From NCBI GenBank assembly GCA_903835255.1, contig CAILMI010000054.1, positions 25,020-89,019 on the forward strand: 64,000 nucleotides of DNA, in the 5' to 3' direction. The notes beneath the pieces were generated by a model. That model was given only the letters and a program-made list of their open reading frames with translations. It was not told where the DNA came from and made no database searches. Source of the stretch: an uncultured Verrucomicrobia subdivision 3 bacterium (lineage in GTDB: Bacteria > Verrucomicrobiota > Verrucomicrobiia > Limisphaerales > UBA11358). Position numbers and translations under genes: made by a program. Positions 47,744 to 58,262 of this stretch are shown piece after piece (the first letter of the stretch is position 1; each line of letters starts with the position of its first letter).

Positions 47744-50446
47744 ATGTCACGCAAAACGGTTCCGGACTCCAAAAACGGTTTCGGCGATGTCATTGGAGTG
47801 GCGCTGCTGGCCCTGGCGCTGCTGCTGCTGGTCGCGCAATGCTCCTTCGACCGCTTTGATATTTCCTTTTTTGGCGAACCGCACAACAAGCCGGTCCACA
47901 ACTGGATCGGGCCGCTCGGCTCGTATCTGGCCTGGGGCTCGTTTCTGCCGTTCGGCCTGGTCGGCTATCTGCTCCCGTGGCTGTTCGCGTTATTCGGCGC
48001 GGCATTTTTGCTGAATTTTTTTGGCTATCTGCGCGAACATCTGCGCTGGTCTCTGGTCTGGGCATCCATGCTGGTTGTCTCGCTCACCGGCCTGCTTCGC
48101 ATCATGGACAACGCGGAACTATTCGGAAAAATCCCCGGGCAAATCGGCTCTCTGTGGGGTTCAGGGGGATTGCTGGGATTCACGACCTTTGGACAGACGC
48201 CCACTTTAAACTTTGGCCTCGCCCTGCTGGGATCGCTCGGCGCGTCCATCGTCTACACCGCCCTCTGCCTCATCAGCCTGCTGTTCCTGACTAACTTCCA
48301 ACTCGGCGAATGGATTCGCGCCACCCTGGACCGATTCCAGCAAGCCAAAGCCGGTATTGTAAAGACCGTGCCGAAGTCCGCCGAGGAAGTGGCGCTGGAC
48401 CGCCGCGCCGTTGACTTGGAAAAACAGGCGAAGAAAATACAAGAGGAGGTCAAAGAAGCCACCCGATCCGGATTAGGGGCGGATCTGCAGCCCGTGCCTG
48501 AACCGACCGTGCGGGATTTAAGCGTGCCGCAGGCCAAGCCCGCCGCCACACCGCGCATCCGCAAGACCACCCTGCCCGAGCCGCCCAAGACGCCCGAACC
48601 CGCCGAGGAAGCCGAGGTGATCCCCGCCCGGGAAATTGTCGCCGCCACCACCGGGGACATCCTCGGAAAAAAACCGGAGGAATCCAAACCAGCAGAGATC
48701 CAGCCGGAGGAAAAAAACACAGAGGAACCGGAAGTTAAAATAGCCGGAGAAGAAACGGCTGCCGAAGAAAAACCCGCCCCAGAAATCAAGATGACCGGAC
48801 TGGTCCCGGCCAAACCCCGGCTGCCGCGCAAGCCCAAGCCCATGACGGTCGCAAGCGTGCCGATGATCGGCAACTACCAGCTGCCGCCCATGGAGTTCCT
48901 CCAGCATGCCGACACCACTCTCAAGCCCACCGAGTCCAAAGAGGAGCTGATGGCCAATGCGCGGCTGATGCAGCAGACGCTGGCGCAATTCAGCATCGAA
49001 GTTCAGCTGGGGGATATCACCAAAGGCCCGACCATCACCCGCTACGAGCTGCACCCAGCTCCGGGCGTTAAGCTGGAAAAAATCACCGCGCTGAACAACA
49101 ACATCGCCGCTGTGCTCAAAGCCGAGCGCATTAACATTCTGGCCCCCGTCCCCGGGAAAAGCTCTGTCGGCGTGGAAGTGCCCAATGCGGTCAAGACCAA
49201 GGTCATCATGCGCGACCTGTTCGAGTCGGATGAATGGCGCAACACCAAGGCCCGCATTCCCATCGCGCTGGGCAAGGACGTCTACGGACACCCTATCATC
49301 GCCGACTTGGCGGACATGCCGCACTGCCTCATCGCCGGCAGCACCGGCTCCGGCAAATCCGTCTGTATCAATTCCATTATCGCTTCCCTGCTCTACCGCT
49401 TCTCGCCGGACCAGCTGCGCTTTGTGATGATCGACCCCAAGGTCGTCGAACTGCAGCAATACAATGCCCTGCCCCACCTCGTAGTGCCGGTGGTGACCGA
49501 CCCCAAAAAAGTTCTCCTCGCACTGCGCTGGGTCGTTAATGAAATGGAAAAGCGCTACCAGATTTTTGCGCGCGTCAATGTCCGCAACATCGCCTCGTTC
49601 AACTCCCGGCCCAAAGACAAGCCCCTGCCCCCCTCTGAGCCGGAGCTGCCGCTGATTGCCAAGCGGGAAAAGGTCGAGGCGGGGGCCGACGGCTTCGCCG
49701 TGGAGGTGGATGAGCAGATTGTCGTGCCACGCGACGAGGACATCATCATCCCGGAAAAACTTTCCTACATCGTCGTGATCGTGGACGAGCTGGCAGACCT
49801 GATGCTGGTGGCGCCGGCGGATGTGGAAATGGCCATCGCGCGCATCACCCAGATGGCGCGCGCCGCCGGCATCCACTGCATCGTCGCCACCCAGCGCCCC
49901 TCGGTGGACGTCATCACCGGTGTCATCAAAGCGAATATCCCGGCGCGCATTGCATTCCAAGTGGCGGCCAAGGTGGATTCGCGGACGATTCTCGACGCGA
50001 TGGGCGCGGACAAGCTGCTGGGCAAGGGCGACATGCTGTATCTCCCGCCGGGCTCGGGCAAGCTGATCCGGGCTCAGGGCGCGCTAATCACCGACGAGGA
50101 ATTGAAGGTCGTGGTGGACTTCATCGCCAAGCAAGGCAAACCAAGCTATGAGGCGGAGATTCACAAGCAGCTGTCCAAGCCCGTATCGGACTTTGGCGAC
50201 GAGAGCGGGATTGACGAGGACGAGGAAATTATCCAGCAGTGCATCGAGGTGATCCGCAGCGAACAGAAGGCGAGCGTCTCGCTACTGCAGCGCCGCCTGC
50301 GCCTGGGCTACGGCCGCGCCGCGCGGATCATGGACGAACTGGAGAACCGGGGCATTGTGGGCGAAAGCAATGGCGCGGAACCGCGCGAAATCCTGATCGA
50401 TCTGGATGGGGAAGGCCATGACGGCGCGGGGCAAAGCGCGGTGTGA
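47744..50446 (+). CDS. ftsK: DNA translocase FtsK/SpoIIIE
   Basis: A 900-residue septal DNA pump used in chromosome segregation. About four hydrophobic segments lie in residues 15-185, followed by a charged, Pro/Glu-rich linker (about 200-370). The RecA-like motor carries Walker A GSTGSGKS at 532-539, DPKVVELQQYNALPHL and VVIVDELADLMLVAP. A C-terminal gamma winged helix ends the protein (KASVSLLQRRLRLGYGRAAR), which reads KOPS-type sites. The FtsK domain is complete and in frame. The gene is divergent from the pectinesterase. Confidence 0.97.
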   Translation: MSRKTVPDSKNGFGDVIGVALLALALLLLVAQCSFDRFDISFFGEPHNKPVHNWIGPLGSYLAWGSFLPFGLVGYLLPWLFALFGAAFLLNFFGYLREHLRWSLVWASMLVVSLTGLLRIMDNAELFGKIPGQIGSLWGSGGLLGFTTFGQTPTLNFGLALLGSLGASIVYTALCLISLLFLTNFQLGEWIRATLDRFQQAKAGIVKTVPKSAEEVALDRRAVDLEKQAKKIQEEVKEATRSGLGADLQPVPEPTVRDLSVPQAKPAATPRIRKTTLPEPPKTPEPAEEAEVIPAREIVAATTGDILGKKPEESKPAEIQPEEKNTEEPEVKIAGEETAAEEKPAPEIKMTGLVPAKPRLPRKPKPMTVASVPMIGNYQLPPMEFLQHADTTLKPTESKEELMANARLMQQTLAQFSIEVQLGDITKGPTITRYELHPAPGVKLEKITALNNNIAAVLKAERINILAPVPGKSSVGVEVPNAVKTKVIMRDLFESDEWRNTKARIPIALGKDVYGHPIIADLADMPHCLIAGSTGSGKSVCINSIIASLLYRFSPDQLRFVMIDPKVVELQQYNALPHLVVPVVTDPKKVLLALRWVVNEMEKRYQIFARVNVRNIASFNSRPKDKPLPPSEPELPLIAKREKVEAGADGFAVEVDEQIVVPRDEDIIIPEKLSYIVVIVDELADLMLVAPADVEMAIARITQMARAAGIHCIVATQRPSVDVITGVIKANIPARIAFQVAAKVDSRTILDAMGADKLLGKGDMLYLPPGSGKLIRAQGALITDEELKVVVDFIAKQGKPSYEAEIHKQLSKPVSDFGDESGIDEDEEIIQQCIEVIRSEQKASVSLLQRRLRLGYGRAARIMDELENRGIVGESNGAEPREILIDLDGEGHDGAGQSAV

Positions 50447-50539
50447 ACGGAACGCCGTCTCCTGGCCAGCCAGCGGGAACAGCATCCAACGGCCAATGAA
50501 GCCCGCGCGGCGCAGCATTGAATGGGGATATTTCCCAAT

Positions 50540-52075
50540 TTAGTTCACCGGAGACGGCCAGACCCAGTCGCCTTTCTTCGAGTCCACGGATCCACCTTTG
50601 TTTAAAATAACCCGTCCGCCATCGTCTGTTTCATCCCATCCAACAGAATACAGAACGAATCCCCCTGCCTCCGTGCGACGGTACAAGAGTGGCCGGCCGT
50701 TGATGAGGTCGTGCGGCAGCTTGTCGATGAACTGCGGCGCGAGAACCTCCAGGGATTCAGGAAAATCGCCATGGGCCAGGCGGTAGCGCTCCAGCGCACA
50801 GGCCACCCGCGCCAAGTCCAAGCCCGCCTGAATCACGGCAAATTTTTGCACGGAATTGGCGATGGCAGGAAAAACCATCAGCGCCTGCGCTTGATAAGGC
50901 GAGTAATGGCGAGCCCGCGCCTGGACCTCTGCCTCCGCCCGACGCAATGCCGCGGGGGCAACGATCCGGTGCGCGGGGTCCACCAGCGGCGCGATCCAAT
51001 CCCGGTGCATCCGGGCAAAAGCAAGCTGGCTTTGATAAAAATAGGCGCTCGGCATCCATCGCAAGCTCACCGACCCCATTTTATTCGGCGAGAGGTCCTC
51101 TCCCGTTTTGATCTCCCGGGTGAGCCGCTCCTTTTCAAAGGCGTCAAGGGCGCAGACTTTTTCCTCATTCATGGCGGACTGAAAATCGGCTATCAAATCT
51201 TCTTTTGACAGCTCCTGCTCCAATTCCGCGAGCTGGGCATCCGACCACTGGTGCCGGGACAAGCCCTCGTACACCGGCTGCAGCACGATGGACAACATCG
51301 CAATCCGCACCAGATGGGAAATCAGAAACGGGGGAGTACGGAGGGAATCCGTCACTCGCAAATACAGTCGAATGTCTTCCAGCGCGCGATCGCTTTGGCC
51401 CTTCTCCAGTTCTGCTAGGATGCGTAATTGCAAAAACTGTGCGCAGGCTTTGGACTTTGAAAACCAGGGCAAAAGCTTGCCTGCCGCCTCAAAACCGTCC
51501 TCGTAAGAGATCGGCATCCGCGCAGAAGGCCGGCTGGCCGCCTCGCGTAATTCCTCGAGGGCCGCGTCGTACCCGCTCAAGGCAAACAGAACGTCTGCGG
51601 CCGGCGTCCCGGCCCGGGCGGCCTCGGGAAAGCCGTTGGTTTTGCCCTCGGATGTTCCATTGAAGGCCTTAAAGTAACGCTGCCATTCCTTTAAGTCAGT
51701 GCTTTTTCCCCTCTGCCAGCTGCCGCCATGGGTCGGCCAAAGCCCGGAATCGCCCCGATAAATCCTGAAATTCATCCGGTCGGTGGAGTGCGCGCCCGGA
51801 GTTGCGTCCGCACCCATGGAATGCCGGAACGCTTCCGCCACAATAGACGCGCAAAAGAAATTCTGATTGTCCGGCACGGCGGGCGGAATCACCGAAGCCA
51901 TGTCCAGCCTTTCACCGCGAGCCTCGGCGGCGCGCCGGTAGTTTCCCCACTCCCGCCGACCCCGCCCGTTTTCTTCGAGGACCAGCAGAGCAACCAGCCC
52001 GAGCAGAAAGGCCAGAACCATCAAAAGGCGGCTCAGGATTCGTCCCCCGGATCGGGGTTTTTGGACTTCATTCAT
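50540..52075 (-). CDS. Hypothetical membrane-anchored protein with pseudopilin-like C-terminal segment
   Basis: A 511-residue protein. The ATG at 52075 is preferred to an upstream TTG. A single N-terminal transmembrane segment (LLMVLAFLLGLVALLVLEE) anchors a large extracytoplasmic helical region. The last 80 residues (YRLAHGDFPESLEVLAPQFI...DLINGRPLLYRR) resemble the C-terminal part of type II secretion G-like pseudopilins, a pairing common in Planctomycetes and Verrucomicrobiota hypothetical proteins. Role unknown. It is convergent with ftsK and divergent from the GT39 gene. Confidence 0.8.
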   Translation of the reverse strand: MNEVQKPRSGGRILSRLLMVLAFLLGLVALLVLEENGRGRREWGNYRRAAEARGERLDMASVIPPAVPDNQNFFCASIVAEAFRHSMGADATPGAHSTDRMNFRIYRGDSGLWPTHGGSWQRGKSTDLKEWQRYFKAFNGTSEGKTNGFPEAARAGTPAADVLFALSGYDAALEELREAASRPSARMPISYEDGFEAAGKLLPWFSKSKACAQFLQLRILAELEKGQSDRALEDIRLYLRVTDSLRTPPFLISHLVRIAMLSIVLQPVYEGLSRHQWSDAQLAELEQELSKEDLIADFQSAMNEEKVCALDAFEKERLTREIKTGEDLSPNKMGSVSLRWMPSAYFYQSQLAFARMHRDWIAPLVDPAHRIVAPAALRRAEAEVQARARHYSPYQAQALMVFPAIANSVQKFAVIQAGLDLARVACALERYRLAHGDFPESLEVLAPQFIDKLPHDLINGRPLLYRRTEAGGFVLYSVGWDETDDGGRVILNKGGSVDSKKGDWVWPSPVN

Positions 52076-52180
52076 CGCGTTGAATGTTTCAGATATTTCC
52101 AAGATTGCCAATCCACCATTAAAACCGCTAAATGGGCACTCACAGGCGATTTTTAAAACGTTATTTCCAAATCTGATTTC

Positions 52181-53674
52181 ATGCTTTCATTTCTCCGCCA
52201 GACCCACCCGGTGCGGCTCGCGATTTTCCTGCTGGCCGCGCTGACCTGTTATCGGCTGTGGTTCATCACGCAGATCGAACTGGTCCCGGATGAGGCCTAT
52301 TACTGGCTCTGGTCAAAACACCTGGCCGCGTCGTACCGGGACAAGGGGCCGGCGATTGCCTGGACCATCGCGGCGGGGACAAAACTGTTCGGGGACACGG
52401 TTCTGGGCATCCGCTTTTTCGCGGTGATGCTGAGCACCGGCATTGCGGCCCTGCTTTTTTTGATTGCGCGGCGGCTGTATGACGACCGCGTGGCGCTGTG
52501 GACTGTGGTGCTGGCCTCGGTCATCCCGATCATGGCCGTGGGGGCCATTTTGATGACCATCGATTCGCTGAGCGTTTTTTTCTGGGCGCTGGCCGTGCTG
52601 ATTTTCTGGAAGGCGATCCACCGCGACCAGACCTCGGACTGGTTCTGGCTGGGGCTGGCGATCGGGGCGGGATTTCTCGCCAAATTCACCAACGGCGTGC
52701 AGCTGGGCTGCATCGGCTTTTTCCTGCTTTGGTCCCAGGAACACCGGCGCCTGCTGTTCAGCCCTAAAATGCTAGCGCTGGGAGCGGGATTCGGCCTGTG
52801 CATTCTGCCCATCCTCTGGTGGAACATGGAGACCGGGTGGGTGCACGCCATCGCCTTGCATTCGCGCAGCGGGGTCAAGAGCTCGTTCGGCATCCATCCG
52901 GGACAATTGCTGAAATTTCTCGGTGGGCAATTCGGCGTGATGTCCCCATTGATCATGGCAGGCATCGTCATCGCCGCCCTCGCGCTGCTCTGGAAACGGC
53001 ACACGGAGTTGCGCGTGCGCTTTTTGTTGAGCCAATTTCTGCCGGTTTACGGGCTGTTTCTTTTTTTCAGCCTGAACAGCGCGGGCAAGGAGAATTGGAC
53101 GGCACCCGCGCTGGTCACCGGCATCGTCTTCACCGTGGTTTACTGGCGGAAAATCGTGGCGGCGCATCCGGCCTGGCGCTGGGGGGTGGGCGCGGCGTTC
53201 GCCATCGCCCTGCTCATGACCGGGGTGATGCACAACACCAGGCCCGCCATGGCGGTCGCGCAGCGCATTACGGCTTACCTCCATCGCCCGCCCCCCACCG
53301 ATCCGCTGCGGCGCGCCCAGGGCTGGAAGGATTTCGCCGCGCACGTTCAGATCGCCCGGGAGAAGCACGCCGTGAACCTGCTGATTGGCGACCATTATTC
53401 CCAGGCCAGCATGATGGCATTTTATCTGCCAGACCAGCCGGCGACCTACCTGCTGCCGGCGCCTTACGGGGCATCGCAATTCACCCTCTGGCCCGGTTAC
53501 CTAGTGGATTCCGGCACCCGGGCCCTGTATGTGACCGGGCAGACCAACCCCGAAAAGGCCGTCCCCCCGCGGTTGCGGGACGAATTCAGCAGCGTGGAAC
53601 TGGTGGATGATTTCTGGTCGCAACATCAGGGACGGCCGATGACCCATTTCTTCCTCTACCTATGCACCCGCTGA
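52181..53674 (+). CDS. GT39/ArnT-like integral membrane glycosyltransferase
   Basis: A 497-residue polytopic GT-C enzyme with about 10 hydrophobic segments. The catalytic acidic pair is in ELVPDEAYYWLWSKHL near residue 40, as in the PMT_2/ArnT family. It would transfer a sugar from a polyprenyl-phosphate donor on the periplasmic side, to lipid A, protein or polysaccharide. The soluble C-terminal domain follows at about 370. No neighbouring glycan genes identify the acceptor. It is the last gene before the broken tRNA-Leu and the compositional shift. Confidence 0.85.
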   Translation: MLSFLRQTHPVRLAIFLLAALTCYRLWFITQIELVPDEAYYWLWSKHLAASYRDKGPAIAWTIAAGTKLFGDTVLGIRFFAVMLSTGIAALLFLIARRLYDDRVALWTVVLASVIPIMAVGAILMTIDSLSVFFWALAVLIFWKAIHRDQTSDWFWLGLAIGAGFLAKFTNGVQLGCIGFFLLWSQEHRRLLFSPKMLALGAGFGLCILPILWWNMETGWVHAIALHSRSGVKSSFGIHPGQLLKFLGGQFGVMSPLIMAGIVIAALALLWKRHTELRVRFLLSQFLPVYGLFLFFSLNSAGKENWTAPALVTGIVFTVVYWRKIVAAHPAWRWGVGAAFAIALLMTGVMHNTRPAMAVAQRITAYLHRPPPTDPLRRAQGWKDFAAHVQIAREKHAVNLLIGDHYSQASMMAFYLPDQPATYLLPAPYGASQFTLWPGYLVDSGTRALYVTGQTNPEKAVPPRLRDEFSSVELVDDFWSQHQGRPMTHFFLYLCTR

Positions 53675-53802
53675 TTTCAAAGGGATCCGCAGCGTCTGTC
53701 CGAATCGTCTTGCCGCCCACTTGGGTTCTGCCATAATACTTCAGTCGTCATTGTTTGCAGTTGGTTTGGCATATTTCCAAAAAACGGCGGCAAACAAAGG
53801 CA

Positions 53803-53844
53803 GCCCACGTGGCGGAATTGGCAGACGCGCTAGATTCAGGTTCT
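53803..53844 (+). pseudogene. tRNA-Leu(CAG) 5' half, truncated in the anticodon stem
   Basis: GCCCACG acceptor, D-arm GCGGAATTGGCAGACGC and anticodon stem CTAGA with loop TTCAGGT (CAG at 53837-53839) are those of a leucine tRNA. The 3' anticodon strand should read TCTAG, but after TCT the sequence diverges (TTTCTTCGC). No variable arm, T-arm or CCA is found downstream, so this copy is not functional as it stands. Confidence 0.85.
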
Positions 53845-54154
53845 TTTCTTCGCTCTTGGACCCCTTTGGACATACTTGTAAATCAATGACCTGTGGTAGT
53901 CTTTGATTTTTTGAAAATGGACATGTTTGGCCGGTTTTAGCCTGCTTTTTCAATGCGCCGGGTGCAATGCGGGGTGCAATGGGGAAATTCATCGCGTAGC
54001 GTTTTTTTCGTCTATTACCAGCTCCACAAAACGCACAGAATCGTGGTTCCGAATTTTTTTAGTTTTGTTCCAAACGGCAGGCATGGCCAATTGAAGCGTT
54101 CTAACAGGATTTATCTTTTGTCATCACAACCAATACACATAAGATGCAACGACA
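53845..54154. other. Non-coding junction of the putative island
   Basis: 310 bp, AT-rich compared with the DNA upstream. It includes the near-repeat CGGGTGCAATGCGGGGTGCA at about 53960. No gene, integrase or complete tRNA is recognisable. Confidence 0.5.
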
Positions 54155-57100
54155 ATGACGCGACTGGTTTGCTATTTTTTGCTTCTGATGCTGAATGGTA
54201 AAATGGCATTTCTGTTTGCATCAGAAGATGTGTTTGATGGCGTTAGTTCGTCCGGGATTTTGCCTTTTCGGGAAGCGTCCATCACGAATGTGACCAGTCG
54301 CTTGGGGCTTTCAAGGATTCAGGCAAGTCAAGAGCGGTCGCTTCAGTTAGAGGGGGTGGTGACCCGAGTGGATAAACTTCGTGGAATATTGGTTGTGCAG
54401 AACGCGCAGGAGGCAGTTGCGATCCATTTCAATTTGGGGTCGTTGCCCGTCATGCCTGGTCAGATTGTTCGAGTGAAGGCTAATAAAGCAGCGGGTTGGA
54501 ATCGCGCGTTTTCAGAATTTCCGCTTAGTCCATCCACCAGTCTATGGTTGACGAATCTTTCCACACCGCTGAACTGGGGTGGCTATTATGTGGCGCGGAT
54601 TCACGGTTATTTGATCCCACCGGTCTCGGGTGACTATCGCTTTTGGATTGCGGGCAAAAATTCGGCGGAACTTTGGTTGAGCACCAATGCCAGCGCGAGC
54701 GCATTGCGCCAGATAGCCTCTGTGCCGACGGGCAAGCCGACCAGGCCGTTGCAGTGGGATAAATTTCCGGCCCAAGCTTCTGAGGTGATTCAACTTCAGG
54801 CGGGGCAGCCGTGCCTGTTGGATGTGATGCAGGAACATCGTGCCGGCGGCGAGAACACCATTGCTGTGGCCTGGCAAATACCTGGCAGGAATTTGGAGGT
54901 GATTGACGGTCGCCACCTGATTCCTTATGCCGCATCCCAAACAAACGGCATTTTTTGTGAGTATTGGAATGACTATCTCTTCGCGTCGGTTCAGCCGTTG
55001 ACCACCGGGGATATGGATACCTGCGAAATTGTGGCAAGCGCTCCCCATATCGATATTCTTGGGGAGGCTTCGTTTCCTGAGCCCCTCTTGGTTGAGGTGG
55101 GAGAGTTGTTGTCGCCATCGCAAAATTTCCGCTGGTGCGAGGTGGCGGGCGTGGTGAGTTTCGCCGCCAAGGAGAGTGATGGCTGGTCCTTGGAATTGGC
55201 GCAAGACGACGAGCACTTGAAACTCAAATTGCCCGCGAGCGTCCAACTGAATCTCGCGGCACTGTCCGGCAAAAAGGTGCGGGCCAGAGGCGTCGGCGAA
55301 ACGGTGTTTGTCGGAGATGGAACGCGCAAGCTGGGAGTCTTGTGGGTGCCCTCTGCGGCTGAAATCGCGTCCATCGGTGCCGACATTGAAACCCTTCAAA
55401 ACATCAAACCATTGTCCGTTGGCGAATTGGCCCCGGAGAATCCATTGCTGGCTGCCGGAAGAAAAATCCGTATTCGCGGCAAGATTCTTCAGCATAGCCA
55501 AGGGCGGTGGGTGGTTCAGGGAGCTTCTCGGTTCGGCGCATTCATTTCGACCAATGGAATTTCCTGGATGCCTATCGCGTCGCCGGTGGATGTTCCCATG
55601 GACGATTCGGCCGCGGTTGGTCTGGTCGTCAGCTCCCTCAAATCAGGAGAATTGACATCGGCGCAGTTTGACAAAGTGAGCGGCGTGTCTGAGCGGGCGC
55701 AAGACACCGAGATTTCCAGCGCGGTTCCGACGGGAAAGACGACGGTTAAATCCGGCGGCCTGCTCGAAGTGGCAGGCGGCGGCACGGGTTTCGGTTCCGG
55801 ATTCGAGCGGGTTCATTTTTATTGTGAAACGCTGGCCGATAAATCGGAGATCGTTGCCCGGTTGATTGATTTGAAATCTCCTGAAGATGGGGCGGTGGCG
55901 GGGATCATGATCCGCGCCTCAGCCGAAGCGCGTGACCGCTTTGTCAGCCTGACAATGGATGCCGGCGGGGGCATCAACTTTCGTTTCCGCCAACTGCCGG
56001 GCGAGCGCGACGAAATGGTCCACCCCATTTCATTGCCTTTGCCTTGCTGGCTGAAACTGAAGCGGATTTATCCGACGGTTGAAGTGCAGGCGGGAACCAA
56101 CCTGATTGCCGAGGTGGGGAAAACCGTGGATCTGGTCGGAACAATAAAATGGGAAAATGGAACTCCCGTCATTGCCGATGTGACCAGCTTGGATCAACTG
56201 CAACGGATCGAGCCAGCCAAGATTTCGGCGCAGTTCACAGATGTGGCCGTGCTTACGCCCATTTCCCGGATTGTTCCTGACCGGAACGAGCGGCCGCGCG
56301 AAGGAGTTGGCTCCATCATCGTTCGCGGCGTAGTGACGTTCGTCGGCCCTCCGCTGGGAGCAGATCATTTGGTGATACAAGATGAATCGGCCAGTGCGTT
56401 GGTGCGGCTGACCACCCGGTTCAGCCGCCACAGCCCGCGCGTGGGTGAGCGGGTCGAATTTGAAATCAAAAGTCGGAACGAAAAATGGCCGATGCCGCTG
56501 GACCCGAATCGAATGCAGATTCTCGGATCAGCGCAGATGCCGGAGCCGTTGAGTCTCGCGGCGGCCAACTCCCAAATCCGGCGTGGCGAATATCGCTGGG
56601 TGGAATGTCAGGGCATTGTTCGTGAGGCCAAGACCAATCAGGTCTTGCTGCTGGAGACGCGGAATGGAGAAATCCTGGTTCGGGTTGGCGCTGGTTCCGC
56701 CGATCAGTTCCAACACTTGATCGACACGCTCGTGAACATTCGCGGTGTGTTGATTTATCGGGATGACCGGGCAATGTTGCTTTTACCATCAATGGAATTT
56801 CTGGAAGTGGTGGAGCCCGCGCCGGCTGATCCGTTTGCGCTGCCGGCCATTGCGATCGACAAGGTGGCTAGCTTTGCACGTTCGCCGACCGCTTCCCATC
56901 GAGTGAAAGTCGGCGGCGTGGTCACGAGTGTTGGCGACAAACTGATGATTGTTCAGGATGAATCGGGAGGTGTGCAGGTAAAAAAGTTTGAAGCTGCTGA
57001 TGTTAAAGTTTCCGACCGGGTGGAAGTGGTTGGATTCCCTGAAATGGAGCGGGGCTCGTTGACATTGATGCAGGCGTTGGTGCTTAAAACGGGTCAGGCT

Positions 57101-58225
57101 TCGCTGCCGGTGCCACGGATGATCGCTTCTGAAGAATTGTATTCCGGCCGATATGGCGCGCAGGTGGTCCAGCTATCGGGGGAGTTGCTGGCGCAGAAAA
57201 TTTTGGACGGCAATCAAGTGCTTGAACTGCAATCCGGACAAAGAATCCTCCGCGCAGAACTACCGGCGGGCAAGGCGGGTCGCTTGCCACAAATCCCTGT
57301 GGGCAGCCGTTTGCAAGTGACCGGCGTATCGTTGCTGGAAAGGGTTAAGTCGGATTTTTTGATGGGGGGCAATGGTGAATCAGCGGCGGCTTCCTTCGGC
57401 ATTCTGTTGCGGAACCCTTGGGATGTCGTGGTCTTGGAGCGACCGCCATGGTGGGCTTGGAAACATGCCGCCCTCGTCATCGGTTCTTTAAGTTTCGTGC
57501 TGGTCGCAGCCATCCTCTGGATTCGTTATCTCCGCCGCAAAGTCGCGCGGCGGACGCTTCAACTAAATGAAGCCATGAACAAACTTGAAAAGGAAACCCG
57601 CGTGTCGGCGACGCTCGCCGAGCGCGACCGTCTGGCGGGAGAAATCCATGACAGCATCGAGCAGGGTTTGAGCGCCATCGTCATCCAGATAGAATCCGCA
57701 ATGAAACATTTTGAGCGCCCCGATCAGGCCAAGCGCCACATGGACATGGCCAAAAGCATGGCGACCTACAGCCGCACGGAAGTTCAGAATGCCGTCTGGG
57801 ATATGCAGTCGCCCATGCTGGAAAATATTGATTTGCCCGGAGCGCTGCAGCGGGTTTCGCAAGGCATCAGCGCCGGCGATCGCCCGCGCTTGACGGTGAA
57901 CATCGACGGCGTGGTGCAGCCGTTGACCTCGACCGTGGAACATCATTTGTTGCGCATCGCACAGGAAGCCATAACTAACGCCGTCAAACATGGCGATCCG
58001 CAGAACATCGCGATTCAATTGCGCTATCAGGCGGACCGAGTGGCGCTGACGATTGCGGATGATGGTTCGGGATTTGTTCCCGGCAAAGTTTCCACCAGTG
58101 GCGGCCATTTTGGCCTGCACGGCATGCAAGTGCGGGCGCAAAAAATCGACGCGACCATTTCCATCGAGAGCAAAGTTGGCGGCGGAACCCGCATCGAGTT
58201 GGTCGTCCCGTGCGGAAAAAACTAA
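54155..58225 (+). CDS. Giant sensor histidine kinase with PA14 and OB-fold-like repeats
   Basis: A 1356-residue membrane kinase. After a signal peptide (about 1-23) comes a PA14-like carbohydrate-binding domain (about 130-265: YYVARIHGYLIPPVSGDYRF). Repeated OB-fold-like segments follow, for example VVTFVGPPLGADHLVIQDES and VVTSVGDKLMIVQDESGG. One transmembrane helix lies at about 1099-1125 (WKHAALVIGSLSFVLVAAIL). The NarL-type kinase core has the phospho-acceptor H1165 in GEIHDSIEQGLSA and ATPase motif ADDGSGFVPGK. It probably senses an extracellular glycan and phosphorylates the LuxR-type regulator next door. Codon use is AT-richer than upstream genes. Confidence 0.92.
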   Translation: MTRLVCYFLLLMLNGKMAFLFASEDVFDGVSSSGILPFREASITNVTSRLGLSRIQASQERSLQLEGVVTRVDKLRGILVVQNAQEAVAIHFNLGSLPVMPGQIVRVKANKAAGWNRAFSEFPLSPSTSLWLTNLSTPLNWGGYYVARIHGYLIPPVSGDYRFWIAGKNSAELWLSTNASASALRQIASVPTGKPTRPLQWDKFPAQASEVIQLQAGQPCLLDVMQEHRAGGENTIAVAWQIPGRNLEVIDGRHLIPYAASQTNGIFCEYWNDYLFASVQPLTTGDMDTCEIVASAPHIDILGEASFPEPLLVEVGELLSPSQNFRWCEVAGVVSFAAKESDGWSLELAQDDEHLKLKLPASVQLNLAALSGKKVRARGVGETVFVGDGTRKLGVLWVPSAAEIASIGADIETLQNIKPLSVGELAPENPLLAAGRKIRIRGKILQHSQGRWVVQGASRFGAFISTNGISWMPIASPVDVPMDDSAAVGLVVSSLKSGELTSAQFDKVSGVSERAQDTEISSAVPTGKTTVKSGGLLEVAGGGTGFGSGFERVHFYCETLADKSEIVARLIDLKSPEDGAVAGIMIRASAEARDRFVSLTMDAGGGINFRFRQLPGERDEMVHPISLPLPCWLKLKRIYPTVEVQAGTNLIAEVGKTVDLVGTIKWENGTPVIADVTSLDQLQRIEPAKISAQFTDVAVLTPISRIVPDRNERPREGVGSIIVRGVVTFVGPPLGADHLVIQDESASALVRLTTRFSRHSPRVGERVEFEIKSRNEKWPMPLDPNRMQILGSAQMPEPLSLAAANSQIRRGEYRWVECQGIVREAKTNQVLLLETRNGEILVRVGAGSADQFQHLIDTLVNIRGVLIYRDDRAMLLLPSMEFLEVVEPAPADPFALPAIAIDKVASFARSPTASHRVKVGGVVTSVGDKLMIVQDESGGVQVKKFEAADVKVSDRVEVVGFPEMERGSLTLMQALVLKTGQASLPVPRMIASEELYSGRYGAQVVQLSGELLAQKILDGNQVLELQSGQRILRAELPAGKAGRLPQIPVGSRLQVTGVSLLERVKSDFLMGGNGESAAASFGILLRNPWDVVVLERPPWWAWKHAALVIGSLSFVLVAAILWIRYLRRKVARRTLQLNEAMNKLEKETRVSATLAERDRLAGEIHDSIEQGLSAIVIQIESAMKHFERPDQAKRHMDMAKSMATYSRTEVQNAVWDMQSPMLENIDLPGALQRVSQGISAGDRPRLTVNIDGVVQPLTSTVEHHLLRIAQEAITNAVKHGDPQNIAIQLRYQADRVALTIADDGSGFVPGKVSTSGGHFGLHGMQVRAQKIDATISIESKVGGGTRIELVVPCGKN

Positions 58226-58262
58226 ACTTTACGAGCTTGGTAGGATTAAATTAAAATCGGCA

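Noticed and set aside
48518..49960. 480-residue minus-strand open frame
   Set aside because: Antisense to ftsK and His/Asp-rich without a domain.
53721..53906. Short frame containing RGGIGRRARFRF
   Set aside because: It is the usual false translation of a tRNA-Leu sequence; the tRNA fragment explains it.
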